From positions 744,001 to 808,000 of the forward strand of contig JANTUC010000005.1 in the NCBI GenBank assembly GCA_026873275.1: a DNA stretch of 64,000 nucleotides, in the 5' to 3' direction. Shown piece by piece: positions 44,743 through 58,084 of the stretch. The stretch's first letter is position 1; each line of letters starts with the position of its first letter. The translations under genes were made by a program, and so were the position numbers. Source of the DNA: Pseudopithomyces maydicus. Taxonomy: Eukaryota; Ascomycota; Dothideomycetes; Pleosporales; Didymosphaeriaceae. The notes below the pieces were generated by a model that did not search any database, had not been told where the DNA came from, and saw only the letters and a list, made by a program, of their open reading frames with translations.

Positions 44743-46505
44743 GCGCCTGCGCTGCTGTCATCCGCCAGGCCGGTTCGGTGGTTTTGGGCCAAGGGCACTC
44801 GACCGGGAGCGCCACGGCAGGGACTAGAAGCCCTGGTCTGCTGCGGGAGCGAGGCCCCGCAGCGCTGCGGACACTCCCCCCAGCAACGAGGCTCGGAACA
44901 CGTCGAGCGAGTGGACAGGCCCCAGCTGCTGTGCTGTGTGTGCTCTGCTGTGCGTGCTCTGCTGTGCTGGCTACAGAGCCTGGTACAGGACGAGAGGCAC
45001 ACGCAGCCGGTAGCCGTCGCCACTGCACACACATACATACACCCACATACACACACACACAGCGCCGGGGCGACGGCAGGCGACCCCACCCCCACTCTCG
45101 ACAGACACGCCCGACGCCCTCAGCCAACACCCGTCGACGCCCTCGCCGTCTCCAGTGTATCCTGCAGCTGCTCAGCGAAACGAACACACTAGCGACGGCC
45201 AGAGCACCGATTCGGAATCGCATGCGCCATCTGGCTGTCGGCTCGACGGCCAGCAGGATTAGCCGGCAGTGCGAGGCCGTTGCGTTGCTCTGCGTGTGCA
45301 TGAGTAACCACCGCCCGCCTGCAGCCCGTCGACGCGCGCTCGCTCGTGGTGCTTCCCACCCGCAGCGAACACCATGGACGCCGACCTGCATGAACCACCT
45401 CCAATTGCTACCGCCTTCGCAATCTCACGATGGTCGCACCGGCCAGCTGTCACTTGCTCGCCCCCTCTGCGTCTTAGATTGCACAGGACAGCGGCCGCGG
45501 GGTGCATAGATTGCCTCGCACCAGACTCGTCACGGGTCCGTCCATCCCAACAGGGGAAACACACGCTGGACATGCCCATCCTCGCGCCACGCTGCAGGAA
45601 CCGCGTCCACCATACCCACCGTACCCTTCGCACACCCACCACACGCCCTGCCCAGCTGCCTGCCCAGCTGCCTGTGGCCTTCACCTGACCGAGACGTGCT
45701 CCAACGCCGACATTGGACGTTGGGCAATGCGATGCCTTGGATGCGACCGCGGACATTGGCCTGCTTCAGGCCTGCTCGACATACTCGTATAGTACCCTCA
45801 CCCGCTTCTTCCCCACGATTCCAAGCTTCCCGTCGGTGCACGCTGCCGAGCGCCATTTCCATTGATTGTCCACCGCACCTCCTCTATAATGCCAACGTCC
45901 TCGCAATACCGGCCCCCCGCCGCCGTCAAACTCCTGTGCCAGTCTGCTGCTGTCTCTGCATCCCTGCTGATCGGCCATCACCTGCTATCCCTGCCAGGCA
46001 CAACCAAATTGCTCCGTGTGCACACCACCACCACCATTTCTGTAAAGGACATACGTACTTACAAACCTGCCACCCGGTTGCCCTCTAACTGCTTCTGCAC
46101 GCTTGTGCTTCCCCATGGCCAATGACCCATGGCCGCGACGCCGCCATGCCGCCACCTTCGCCCAGCACTCGCCTTTCTAGCCTATATTTGGCAGTTCGCA
46201 AGCACTCCTCCACGCACTGCGCTGCTGACTCAAGCACCCGTCCGATGAAGCAGTCAATTCAGTACGACGTGCATGACACGGGCACACCACCACTTGACTG
46301 CTAACGTTCAAGCCACGCACGTCTGCCATTACCACATCACCGCTTCCGCTCCATCAGCACTGTTGAGCCGTGCCACCCTGCTGATCTTGCTGTGTTTCGG
46401 CTTTGTTTTCAATGTCCACCGCAGCCAGAAAATGGGGAGGCCGGACGGCAGTGGCGCGTCATCGGAGCGTGGCCGAGGATCGCCAGGCGGTCCGCTGCAG
46501 GGCCA

Positions 46506-46537
46506 ATCGCTGCATCGCTGCATCGCTGCATCGCTGC
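46506..46537 (+). repeat. (ATCGCTGC)x4 tandem repeat
   Basis: Four perfect copies of an 8-base unit. No coding context is supported. Confidence 0.9.
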
Positions 46538-46918
46538 CACTGGACGGGTCGCCGTTGGAGCGGCACGGTACCTCGACCGTGGATCCTTCTCAATGTTTGC
46601 ATTCTCGTGCCTACTAACAAACAGAGGCCATCTTGGTGTGCGCCCGACGAAAGCACCGTCAAGTGTCGTTGCAATCATGCTTCCCACAACGCCGTGCTTC
46701 TAACTTGCTTGGTTGCACGTCTAACTCTATTTGCAGCATGTTCCAGACGTCACTTGCATGCTGTGTACAACGTGAAATCCGGATTGCCCTGCGACAACGC
46801 ACTGCCAGCCCTGGGCTATTCACACCCGTGAAGACCTCAAGTACTACAACGTGAAAATCAAATTTTATAAAGTATTTCGGTGCGACAGCTTATACCAAGG
46901 AGGCTTCTAATGTACCAG

Positions 46919-49491
46919 CTAACCAGTATTACCCACGGTCAGTAGAGGTCTATCCTCTTCCGACATGCCTGTGTCTTCGCTACTTGCTTCGTTCCCGTCC
47001 CCCATACCAGCATAAAGCTCGTTGGGAACGATCGACCCAATCTCTTCCGACGACAGTCCTGCATGCCTGAACTGCTTACCCATGCCCAAGTCACCCCACT
47101 GCACCCCCGCCACGGGAAAATCATCCAAGCACGTCGTAGCTGCACAGAGTACCCTGACACTACCAAACATTTGCGGAATCACGCCTTCTCGCCTGTACCC
47201 AAAAGCCCACCAGCACCCTCCTGTCATGGCCAAGATCAGCACCGCTGCGATCCAGACTGGGTATGCTGCATAGGTGATCGTATATAAGGAGTGCTCCACG
47301 TGCCGATTTTCATTCGGTTTGATGTCCTGCCAGATGGTTTCTTGCGTTTGAAGCGCCTCACCGAGCATCCAGTGGGTGAGCACAGAGTAAGCCATGATGG
47401 GAAAAAGGATCTTCTTGGGCAGCTGGAGTAGATAATCTTGGTCGAAAGAGTCACCGACCACGGTGGTGCAACGGAGGCGCGAGCGCTCGTGTTCGAGTTT
47501 GCCCCAATCGTATTCCTGGCTGACAAGTGTGAGGTTGTAGATCAACAGGAGATACAAGAGTGAGTAGATAAACTGTGCACCGTTGGAGATCAGAAAAGAG
47601 AGGACTTCGTTCCCGAGACTATCGGGTGGGAGTGAAGCAATCGGGAGGGAATGGTTGAACCCTCCCCAGCCGCCAGATATGGCGGAGAATCGTTCTCCAG
47701 AGCTCATCTTGCAGTAGGGGGTGGAGAATCCGCCTTCACACAGGTCTTTTTCCGCTGCAGCGCTACTGGCCAGAGGCACTGCAATGGTTATGGAAGCAGC
47801 GATCATAAATATGCTACAAAAGGTCATAATGGTCATTTGCGTAAGTGCCGTGTTTCCAAGATTCGATATAAGGCTGCGTTTGATTTTCGTGGCAATGGTG
47901 GGTTGAATCTCGTTGGTAAAGTGATCCACCGAGTTCCACTTCTTGCACTTCTGACAGTGTCCGATTTCTTCTCCGGTCTTGGACATCTTTTTGCTCTTGC
48001 AGTGTTTGTGGCAGGTATGTGAGGAGTGCCGTCGATAGTTCTCTTTGGCATTGACCATGCATTCGCCTTGCACCCGCAGTTCGGGATGAGATGCAGAAGC
48101 AACCAACACATCTCCAAAAGTCAACAACTGCCGCTTGATGTGTCCCCTCGCCATGAAATTCATAGTAATCATGTAGATGGCCTTGATAGAAAGAGCCGCC
48201 GCAAGGACGAATGCGGCATTCATCCGCACGTTCAAGCGACATCGAGCGGGTTTCTGTCCCGACACCCTGCAGATAACACCGTCGAAGTTCTCGCACCCAT
48301 CTTGGAAGTAAACGACTCCGCCATATCCTGAACTACGATGATAGCTTCCTCCAGACTGGCTGCGTCTTGATCCCATGTACCCGCCAAGCCTGAGCAGTTG
48401 TCCTTTGAGTATGTGATGGATATCTCATCATACATCAAACCATTTTTCTGACTATAATCGAGATCAGGCAGCATCGCAAATGTTGCATGTGGAAAAGAAG
48501 CCTTCCCGGTACGAAAAGCACTCCAACAGATGAACGATCCAGGATTCATAATCTGGCGATCCCCTTGAACCGTTGGTTGTTCTACTTGGGTGACATTTTT
48601 GTAAGGCACCTCGGTCCAGGTGATATTAGATGGAGGTTCTATGATGTACGACGGACCAATGAGGGAATTTGCCAGGAAGTGGATGGGTAATGAAGTGAAG
48701 ACTAGTAACAGCCATGCTGCCCAAGCCTTTACTTTGCCTTTCTTCTTATGATTGATGTTCCAGGGACTGTTGGTGCCTACTCTTGAGTCTCCAAACTTCC
48801 GAAGCATGAATTCAAGGTCGCCTGCTTGCAGGGAGGTAACGATTTGCTGATAAGTATTGCTCATGCCCAAAACCATTGTCGCGCCAACGTTTACCAAAAA
48901 CAATACGCCGGTATTGATCTGTGTGATGGTCTTACAATCTTGAGTTTCTCCACCTACGGACGAAGTGAATTTGTTCACCCGGGCACCGAAAGATTTTGCA
49001 TTTGTAGCAATAACAACAATCATGGCAATGGCAAATGCAGTCATGAGAACACTCATTGACCGTAGCGACCGATCAACGAGCAGCTGATCTTTCCAAACGC
49101 CCCGACTGACGCGGGTAGGCTCTATTTCTGCTGCTGGATGCTTCCGTATGGAGCCTCGTGTAGATTCTGGAAGAGGTTTCCTCCGCACTCGGGAAACAAG
49201 GCCTCTCGCCCACCCATCCTTGAGATTCCGGAGGCCAGACCTAGTGGATGACCAAGTCTCTTCCGAAGAAGAAGTCTTGAGGGTTTCCTCTGTAGAAAAG
49301 CTCTTTAAGCTTGACCCATCGATGGTGTCTCTGCGATTCGAGAATGTATAGCTGTTGCTTGGCGGTCTCGGTGTTGATCCAAGATCGCTTGCGGCGTCAC
49401 GTTCCGAGCTCCAGGCCATGTCGACATACTCGGCGATATCCTGAGTTTCCCGCAACGCAGGCAGTTGGTCATAGCTATAGTTAGTAGGCAT
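46919..49491 (-). CDS. Multi-pass fungal membrane protein, DUF6536-like
   Basis: An integral membrane protein of unknown function. Two exons are inferred, 49491-48381 and 48327-46919. A 53-base GTACAT...TTCAG intron keeps the frame and gives 839 aa; without it two overlapping frames would need a frameshift. After a Ser/Thr-rich N-terminus, about eight hydrophobic helices are visible. Three are in exon 1 (for example MSVLMTAFAIAMIVVIATNA and LFLVNVGATMVLGMSNTYQQ) and five in exon 2 (for example FVLAAALSIKAIYMITMNF and WIAAVLILAMTGGCWWAFGY). A cysteine-rich segment GCENFDGVICRVSGQKPARC follows the intron, and HTCHKHCKSKK to CQKCKKW could be a small metal-binding loop. The layout resembles the DUF6536 fungal family, but that name is by memory of pattern only. 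The tail is acidic (SSEDTGMSEEDRP). Confidence 0.8.
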
Positions 49492-50414
49492 TATGATGGC
49501 AAACGACTCTCCTTTTCCATTTGCAGTGTTTTTGTGTGGCCGTCAAGGCCGCTGCTGGGGCCGAATCGTGGTGTGATGAGAAATAGGATCATGGGTCGTT
49601 TGTCCCAACAAGGCAATGGCATGGACGACATTCTTCGCGGGCGGGGGCGAAGCCACCACTTACATATCGTGCGGTGTGGATAAGGCGTGGCCAATTGAGA
49701 TTTGGACGTATGTGGCTGATGCCTGATAAATGATCCGCCCAGTGGGAATGGAACGGATGCAACGTTTTGGGGGCCGGATTACTGTTGATCCTGCCCTTCT
49801 CGTGGTTACGGGGGGCCTTGTTGCAGATGGGTACGTCATCCAACAGCTTGGGAGGCAACACAATGCAAAGATGGCGATGTTGTTTTTAGCCACGGAGAAG
49901 ATATGGGTGTAGGTAGTCTGACGAACGGACGAATTGAAACAATACAATAGAACAAGTCAACATGGTGCTGGTCCGTCGTGTCCAGGAACGGTTTCGCGTG
50001 CAGCTTCCTTCGTAGCTGCACCAGTGCGAGGAGAAGCCAATCCGCTGGCTGGTGCTAGCCTACCTCCACTCATACATACCGGTAGACGAAGAGGCGTGGG
50101 GAAAAAGACGTTGGTAGTGCGCTCATGGCGTTGGCCGGGCGTGTCCTATAGACGTCGTGGTGAATATTCCGGATGGCCGCTGGGGCGCCGCGTTGACATG
50201 TGACGGGCCACTCGGCGACGCAACGGGGAAGGTGCGGCGCGCGGCTCGCGTCGGCGGGTCGACGTTTCCAGACTTGGTGTTACACCTCGGCTCAGCAGGC
50301 GGGCAGGCGGGCTTTCGTGGAGCAGAGAAGTTGCAATTGCCGCGCATTGCTGTCTGCTTTTCCTACCCGGATAGTATCGATTTTCTTCTCTCCGCACAGA
50401 TACTCTTATACACA
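49492..50414. other. Divergent intergenic region (membrane protein / acyl-CoA dehydrogenase)
   Basis: About 920 bases between divergent starts. No recognisable coding content; the last 300 bases are GC-rich and end in a pyrimidine-rich leader before the dehydrogenase ATG. Confidence 0.6.
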
Positions 50415-51885
50415 ATGGCATCAATCGCAAAGACACTCAGGCCGCTTGCACGCGCCGCAGCAGGCTCGGCCCGCACCGTACGGCCAGCATTCATTCGGCC
50501 TGCCACCCAGTGAGCTCCTCCACGGGCGCACACCAGATGCAAGAGACTGACTTGCTGTGCGCAGAACACGATGTCTCTCGGCCACCATGCCCCGGCGCGA
50601 GGTCGACATTGCAGACATACCGCCCACGCCCATCTCGCACCTCTCCGAAACCGAAATGCTCATGGCCGAGTCGGTCCAAAAGTTCGCCCAGGACGCCATC
50701 CTCCCCAAAGTGCGTGACATGGACGAGGCCGAGATGATGGACCCCACAGTCATAGAGCAGCTGTTTGAGCAGGGCCTCATGGGCATTGAGATCCCCGAGG
50801 AGTACGGCGGCTCGGGCATGAACTTCACATCCGCCATCATCGCCATCGAGGAACTCGCGCGGGTCGACCCCAGCGTCAGCGTCCTATGCGACGTACACAA
50901 CACGCTGTGCAACACTGCCATTCTCAAGTGGGGATCCGAGAGTCTGAAGAAGAAGTACCTACCCAAGCTGGCCACAGAGACAGTTGGTAAGCGCTCGCCC
51001 AGAGAGGGAGACGTACAGGCACCCCTTACTAACTTGCTCAGCGTCTTTCTGTCTCTCTGAACCCGTCTCGGGATCGGACGCTTTTGCGCTGGCCACCAAA
51101 GCCACACGCACAGAAAATGGCTACAAGATCAACGGTGGCAAGATGTGGATCACAAACAGCTACGAGGCCGACTTCTTCATCGTCTTCGCCAACCTCGACC
51201 CGAGCAAGAAATACAAGGGCATTACCGCTTTCATCGTCGAGAAGGGCACCCCCGGCTTCCAAATCTCCAAGAAGGAGAAGAAGCTCGGCATCAAGGCCAG
51301 CAGCACCTGCGTCATCACCTTTGACGACGTGGAGATTCCAAAGGAAAACTTGCTTGGCAACGAATTCGAGGGCTACAAGTATGCCATTGGCCTTTTGAAC
51401 GAAGGGCGCATCGGCATCGCGGCGCAGATGACCGGTCTGGCGCTTGGTGCTTTCGAGAACGCCGCGGGGTAAGATGGTGTCCAAGCACGAATGCTATTGC
51501 AATACTGATGATGAACAGATACGTATGGAATGACCGCAAGCAATTTGGCCAGCTCGTCGGCGAGTTTCAGGGCATGCAGCACCAGCTCGCCCAAGCCTGG
51601 ACCGAGATCCAGGCCGCCCGTGCCCTCGTCTTCAACGCCGCCCGCAAGAAGGAAGCTGGCGAGGATTTCGTCATGGATGCTGCCATGGCCAAGCTGTATG
51701 CATCTCAGGTGGCCGGCAAGGTGTCGGGCCAGGCTGTCGAGTGGATGGGTGGCATGGGCTTCGTGAGGGAGGGACTGGCGGAGAAGTTCTTCCGCGACAG
51801 CAAGATTGGTGCCATCTACGAGGGAACGAGCAACATCCAATTAACGACCATCGGAAAGCAGTTGCAGAAGATCTACACAAGGTAA
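50415..51885 (+). CDS. Mitochondrial short/branched-chain acyl-CoA dehydrogenase
   Basis: A flavoprotein of branched-chain amino-acid or short-chain fatty-acid oxidation in the mitochondrial matrix. Exons inferred: 50415-50509, 50565-50986, 51042-51468 and 51519-51885. All introns are GT-AG and the join gives 436 aa. Exon 1 encodes a basic presequence (MASIAKTLRPLARAAAGSAR). The helical N-terminal domain has MGIEIPEEYGGSGMNF. The FAD/substrate signature is SEPVSGSDAFALATKA and then GYKINGGKMWITNS, with FDDVEIPKENLLG in the beta domain. The C-terminal domain has RKQFGQLVGEFQGMQHQLA and IYEGTSNIQLTTIGK, where the Glu of YEGTSN is the expected catalytic base of the short/branched-chain type. Chain-length preference cannot be decided from sequence alone. 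Confidence 0.93.
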
Positions 51886-52920
51886 AAATCGGAGCACCAC
51901 TGGGTCCAATCAGGACGGTGCAGGGCTGGGAGGGTGCTTCTTGGATGAATGTATGCGCGTAACGAAGGGTCCAGCTGGGCATGTGCTATATCATGTACTG
52001 TAGGCATCTACTTGAATACATACACAGCGGCGATGGAGACGAAGCGATGGTGATGCCTAGCTCGTCGACTTGGCAGCTAAGTCTCCTCCGTGGGTCCGTG
52101 GGACGTCACTCTGCCAGGTTTACACATGCATTACCCTTCCTCTTAGCAGCGAGATCCGAGCAGGGTCTCCCGATCCCAGGATCGAGTGTGGTTTCCGCTA
52201 ACCCGGCTGGACCAAGCGAGCAAAGCTTCCAGCACCAGAGCTCCGCAGCGTACCGTACCAGGGCGCTCGATGCGTTGCCGCTTGTCGGCGGACGAGCATG
52301 GCACACGTTTTTGCGGTGGGCCAGGTTCGTCGCGCTGGTCGAGCTGGTCGAGTCATGGCAGCGGGGGATGCTCCTTCGCCCACAGAAGCCCACCAGACCC
52401 GCTGGGAAGCGCCTGTTGCATGGCCTGCATGGCCTGCACGGTCGACAAACACGCTGTCTCCCCACCATCGTGTGAGGGTCCCGTCTTGCCGCGCCGTCTT
52501 CCGCCCAGCGTTGCGCCAATTTTTCGCCCACGCAGGGTCGTGTATGACGGTCCAGCCATCTCGTAGCAGTGAAGCTCTGACACCACCATCCTGCTCCATG
52601 CTCCATGACGGCACGCTTCGTTCGCTAGTCGACAGTCGCCGCATTCACGCCCTGGTCTCCCAGTACCTACTCTCCTTGTGTCTCCTTGCGCCTCCGTCTC
52701 CTTCTTGTCTCTGCCGCCATTTCTTCCCTACTATTACCAGCCCCCTCCTTACTCGCCGCCCTGTTTCCTGATCCCGAGCCTCTCTGCGCCCGTCGATTCG
52801 CTCACCGTAAAAGGCACAACACCGGTCCTTCAGCGAATCATCGGCCACGCACCCGTCTGTCGCGTGGCACCCTGCCAGCCACAGCATACTGTTTACCTGT
52901 AGTGGGGTATAAACACGTCT
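51886..52920. other. Intergenic region before the coiled-coil gene
   Basis: About 1.0 kb containing the dehydrogenase 3' end and the coiled-coil gene promoter. The last 250 bases are strongly pyrimidine-rich, a typical fungal leader. A nine-base GCATGGCCT repeat occurs near 52420. No gene is supported. Confidence 0.6.
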
Positions 52921-55900
52921 ATGTCTGTTATCCTCGATGCCACTGACCTGGATCCCACCATGGCGTCCGAGACGACCCCGGATGACCATGGCCTTCGTGA
53001 TGCTTCACGGTCCCGGCTGGGACGGGACAACACCATCTCCTCGGCCCTTCTGAAACGAGATCGATCGGCGTCATCCAACCCGACGCCTAGAATCGAACGG
53101 ACCATGTCCATGACCGAGAGCTTTATTCTGGAACACCTCAAATATGCCAGCCCTCAGTCTCCACTATCCGAGCAGGACGATTCTTCCCCTGGAACCCCGC
53201 AGAAGAAAGAGGAGACCTTTGCGCCCATTTCCAACTGGGCCCATCTCTCGTACCTCAAGAACCAGCGAAGTCAGCTCCGGACCCAACTGAAGGTCCACCA
53301 GGTTGCCGGTGCAGAAGCAAAACAATCGATATCCTCTCTTCGGCGGCTCGCCCTGCGTATGGCCGTGAACATCTCCGTCAAGGAGAAGCAAATTGCCAAC
53401 ACCGCGAGAAATCTTGCCAGCAGCCGGAAGAAGAGCTATCTGTCGACACGAGACCTTGAAAAGAGGATAGAACAGCTTACGAAGAGCTTGAAAGAGGAGG
53501 AGTTCCGAAATAATGACATTCTCGACTGTCTTGAAAAGGCTTCTATGCTTACTCTACAGTGTAAGTGAATAGCTCATTTGGCTCGTATGTACTGAGCCCT
53601 TCTTCTAGACTCGGATTCAAACCCACAAGTCGCAAATCGCATGCAGCCTGGCCTGGCGTCTCCACCAAATACACCCCCTACTCGTTTCACCAACCCATCA
53701 AGCAACACGACTGCCATGCCGAAGACCCCGACAAGACCTGCGCGCTCATTATGGGACAATCATGGGTGGGATTTCACGCCGGAATCTAGCACGGTCGATA
53801 TTCGTACTTCTGATAGTCGATTGATTCAAGCAAAACGGGAATCGGATCGTGCCCTCGCAGCTTGTCGGAGCAGGATATCAGAATTGCGGGCGGAGTGTGC
53901 TAAGAGCAATGACACTGCAAGTCTACTGTTTGCCACACAGACAGGTTTAGAAGCGGAAATCCAGAACCACCAGATGCGCATCGCAAACCTTGAACGATCA
54001 AGAGCCGTAGTAGAGCAAAATTTGCAACAGACAAAGGCCCAACTTGAAGCATCTACCAAGTCTGAAGGAGAGATTCGTGAAAATTTAGAAGCGAAGAGCG
54101 AGGAAATTGATAGATTGGGAGGTGTCGCTCAAAACCGCCAAGAGATCATTGAGGGTCTGAAGAAAGAGAAAGCTTCTCTAGAAGAGGAAGTGCAAGAATG
54201 CAATGATCGAATCCAAAAATTAGAGTCACACACGTCTGACTTGGAAGAGGAGCTCCAGGCCTTGCATAGGAAGTTGAACGAGGGTGGGAAGCGCGAATTG
54301 GACCTACAAAATCGCCTTGCCGAGAACGACATTTCCCGCAACACGATGAGCACGCAGCTGGAGCAGGGTCGCGAGAACATGTCCGCCCTTGAGAAATCAA
54401 TCGCCTTTTTCCAGAGCCAGATTGCGGAAGATGCCAAGAAGATAAAGGTTTCCGGTGGAGTGATCTCGTCTTTGAGAAGTGATCTGAAAGATTCGGAAGA
54501 GTTGAAGAAGCATGCAGAAGCGGCCTTAGCTATCGCGCAAGGATCATTAGGTGAACTAGAAATTGGACTGCACTCAGCACAAGAGGCGAATCATGATTTA
54601 CGAGCCGAGCTGGACGCGACAATTGTGAATCACAGAGAGCTAGAAGAGGAATTTCAAAGGAAGAAGGAGCAGCTCACCGACGTGGTAGGTCAAACGCAGA
54701 ATTTCCAGGTAGAACTGGATGCTCTGAAGGAGTCGCGAAATGGTTTGGAACGTGAGCTCGAAGCGGCCCACGCAAGAATTCAAGAACTGGAACAGGCAGA
54801 CGCGACCGCGCAGGAGGAATTGCAGTCACTACGTCGGTCAAAAGCTGCATATATCAACGATCTCGAAGCCGCTCGCCAGGATTCTGATTCGTTGCGGAAG
54901 CAGCTGCAAGACAGCAGCCGTGAACTTACAACCTTACAGCAACATACAGCCGATATCGAAACAAGGTTGCAGAATGCGGAGCAGGAAAGAGATCAACTGA
55001 GGTCGCAACTGGAAGGGTCGGAACAGAAGAAACACTTTCTAGAAGCACAGTTGGAAGATTCTCATAAGGCGAGGTCCGAGACAGTGTCACGGCTAAATTT
55101 CTTGATCAGTGCGAAGGCAGGAGTAGAGCGGGAACGGGACAATGGCCAATCTCGGCTTGCTGAGGTGGAGTTGGAAACGACAAAGTTGCAGTCTCAACTC
55201 TCACAGCTAAAGGACGACCTGCAACAAAGTGAACAGCGCAAGACTGATCTCGAAGAGCGTCTTGCTACTGCTCAATCCGAAGCTCAGGTCCTCAGTACTG
55301 AAAAGTCAGCGTTGCATGAGCAGCTCTCCACTAATCTCGAGGCTCATTCTGAAGCGCAAGAACACCTTGGCCAACTTCAAGCTGAAGCTGCTACTCTGAA
55401 CCGATCGATATCAGATCTAAAGGCTAGAGCGAACGATGGTGACGTCGCGAAAGCGGATGTGGAAAAGACGCTACAGGAAGCACTTCAAAATTCAGACAAA
55501 CTCAAAATTGAGCTCGCAGACACCTTGGATCGACTGGAGAAAGTTAGCGGAGAAGGTGAAACTCTCCGCAAGAACTTATCAAATCTTGAAACAAACTGGG
55601 CTCTCATACAGGCGTCCAAGAAGGAGGTAGATGAGCAACTGAGCGAGGCTAACGAATCCCGTAAAAGGCTTACTGATGATGTGGAATCTCTTAGCACGCA
55701 GGTCATGAACCTGGTTTCTGAGAGAGATAACCTACAATCTCAGGTTTCATCGATGAAAACAGAGTTTGAAGACCTCAAGCATACAAGGACCGATCTTGAA
55801 GAGCGCCTGGCCAAAGAGACCACAGTAAATATGCAATTAGATCAAGAACTCGGGTCGACGAAGTCCCGACTGCACGCGTTCGAGACAGAGAATGCGACTC

Positions 55901-58084
55901 TACAGGCACGACTTACCGATAATAGCAAGGAGCTGAAGTCTCTAAAACTTGCCAAGGCTGAAATGGATGAACACCTGGATAACATATCCAAGGCCAAGGC
56001 CAGCCTTGAGGAACAGCTAGGTACCTCACAGAATCGTCACGATGAATCAGACAAGCATTCTGCAGCCCTTGACAAACGAATTGCAGAAATGGGCAAGGAA
56101 ATTGAAGATCTTCACACCGCGAGAGCAGCAGTTGAACAGCGACTGCAGGAAGTAAACATGTCCAACGATAGTATCGAACAAGAGCTGAAAGATGCTCGCT
56201 CTCGCCTATCAGCGTTCGAGGCCGATACTTCGGCACTTAAAATTCAAATCGCCGACACGCATGAAGAACTTGACGTCCTGCGAAAGGCGAAGAAGGACGT
56301 CGAGGAGCGCTTTGGCATAGCAACAGGGACAAATCACCAGCTCGACAGAGATCTCGAGACGCTTCGCTCACAACTTCAACAAAAAGAGTCCGAAGGAGCG
56401 ACGATGCTATCGAAGATCTCGGAAACAGATAAGGAGCTCGAAGGCTTGAAAAGCGCGAACGAAAAGCTTGACGCTTCTGAAAAAGACGTGACCCATCGAC
56501 TCGAGATAGCAGAAGAAGAGCTTCAAGGGCTCAGGACTGCCAACTCCCGCTTAGAGGCATTCTTAGAAAAGGTAGAGCAAGACATGCTCAAGGCAGAGGC
56601 TGCATTCGCAGACAGTAAACAACATCTGGATGAATTTGTCACAGAGTCCGAGGCCAAGATTAGCGCTGCCACTACGTCAAAGCTCAAATACAAGCGTAGA
56701 CTTACCGCCCGTAACAAGGAGATTGAAATCCTCATGGACGAAAATTCAGAATTACATCACCATGTCAGCGACCAAGCGCGCGAGCTAGACTCGCTCATAC
56801 AAAGCAAGCGCCAGCTCGTGAGCGAACTCAAAGGGAAGGAGAAGACGGTCCAGGAGCTTGAATGGAGCCACGAGCAACGACTACAAGATGAGCGGAAGAG
56901 CAAGGATGAGCAGCTCGAAGAGCTTCGGCGAATTCAACTGCGCAGCGAGAGCGACCATGAAGTTCAACTCCTGAAAAGGGATTCTGCAATGTCGGATCTG
57001 AAGCAAGAACAACAGACTAAGCTACAGACTGAGCTTCAGGCTAAAGACAGCAGGATTGGCGCATTGCAAAAAGACAAAGACGAATTTGCTGCTTCGCTCG
57101 CTGCTGTCGAAGCAGAACTCTATGAGTTGCGTAAGAGTAAAGAGGAGTTCGAGCAGCTTGTCGAGAAACTGAATGGAAAGATCCGGGAAATGGAAGCTGC
57201 GGAACAGGCAAACCGTCCGCAGGAATCAACCCAGAGCTCTACGCCTCCTTTCTCTGATGCGAAAAGCCAACAAGAAGAGACGGAAGCGGCACTCTCCACC
57301 CATGGGCGCACAGCGACGGTGGGCAGCGGACGTAGCAGCCGGAGCGGCCGTAGCGGCCAGCCAGACCGACCGCTTAGTAGTATTGAGCCAGGAGACATGT
57401 GGGCAAGTGAAGTTGACCGCGTCCGTTATCTCCGCGACGAGACTGCCAATCAGCTCAAAGGTATGAAAAAGGTGAAGCATGACCTGAAAAAGAGCTTGAA
57501 GGATAGTGAGGCGCAGCTTCACGATCTAGAGAGGCACCGCACTACGTAAGTTTTTCCTTTCTTACGCGAGAAAGTTTCGCGGCCATTTAAGGGAAATTGC
57601 TAAAGAAACCAGAAAACGTACACCAACCGTATTGCGAAAACGTACAAATCCTAATCTGCACATCTCCACGCAACCCCAGGGCAGCATGGATGGACACGAT
57701 AATGAGACCGTGTCTCCTTCTCGGCCCCAGACTGCAGGCTTGCTCCACAACCGAAACACCTCTTACCAGCATAATTCACTTTACCAAGACCCGGAAACTA
57801 GCACACGCGATATGGCAGCCAGCCCTCAGCGGCCTTTGACAGCCAGTCCAGAAACAGAGTCAAGGAGATGGTCTAGTCTACCAAGACCCATAAGCTCGTA
57901 TCGACCACAGACGAGTAAGAGTGGGAAGTTTGCCACAGATCTTGGTGACGTAGATGAACATGGGATGGTCGCGAGGCCAAAAACGAGTCTAGGCGGACCG
58001 GATTATACCTTGAGGGGGAAGGATAAACATGGAGATTTAAAGAAGAGATGGTCGGTAAGGAGACTGTTCCACAGAGAGACGTAA
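52921..58084 (+). CDS. Very large coiled-coil protein, unrecognised
   Basis: Three exons are inferred: 52921-53560, 53609-57545 and 57613-58084, with GTAAGT introns of 48 and 67 bases, giving 1682 aa. The first 120 residues are Ser/Pro-rich with possible phosphorylation sites. A conserved-looking helical block follows (WAHLSYLKNQRSQLRTQLKV). From about residue 290 to 1430 the sequence is one almost unbroken heptad coiled coil, rich in Glu, Leu, Lys, Gln and Ala. The exon 2 end is a Gly/Ser/Arg linker (RSSRSGRSGQ) and a further helix. The C-terminal 150 residues are Ser/Pro/Arg-rich and end in the basic KKRWSVRRLFHRET. No motor, membrane or enzymatic domain is seen. A structural or tethering role (golgin-, septum- or cytoskeleton-like) is inference only. 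Automated tools would probably call it an M-protein or myosin-tail repeat protein. Confidence 0.88.

Larger units (their letters stand above)
43481..46918. other. 3.4 kb GC-rich, simple-repeat-rich region without a supportable gene
   Basis: This is the longest gene-free stretch and much of it is very GC-rich. Long open frames run on both strands (up to about 350 codons around 44.4-45.5 kb) because stops are rare in GC-rich DNA; their translations are Arg/Ala/Pro/Gln-biased and match nothing recognisable. It contains hexamer, pentamer and tetramer runs. It lies upstream of ELL and downstream of the membrane protein gene, both on the minus strand, so part may be ELL promoter or 5' leader. Confidence 0.6.

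Noticed and set aside
44414..45509. Long overlapping open frames on both strands (about 325 and 357 codons)
   Set aside because: They lie in very GC-rich repeat DNA where stops are rare; translations are Arg/Ala/Pro/Gln-biased with no domain, and both strands are equally open.
48232..48381. Apparent frameshift joining two frames in the membrane protein gene
   Set aside because: A 53-base GTACAT...TTCAG intron (48380-48328) joins the two frames exactly, so no sequence error is needed.
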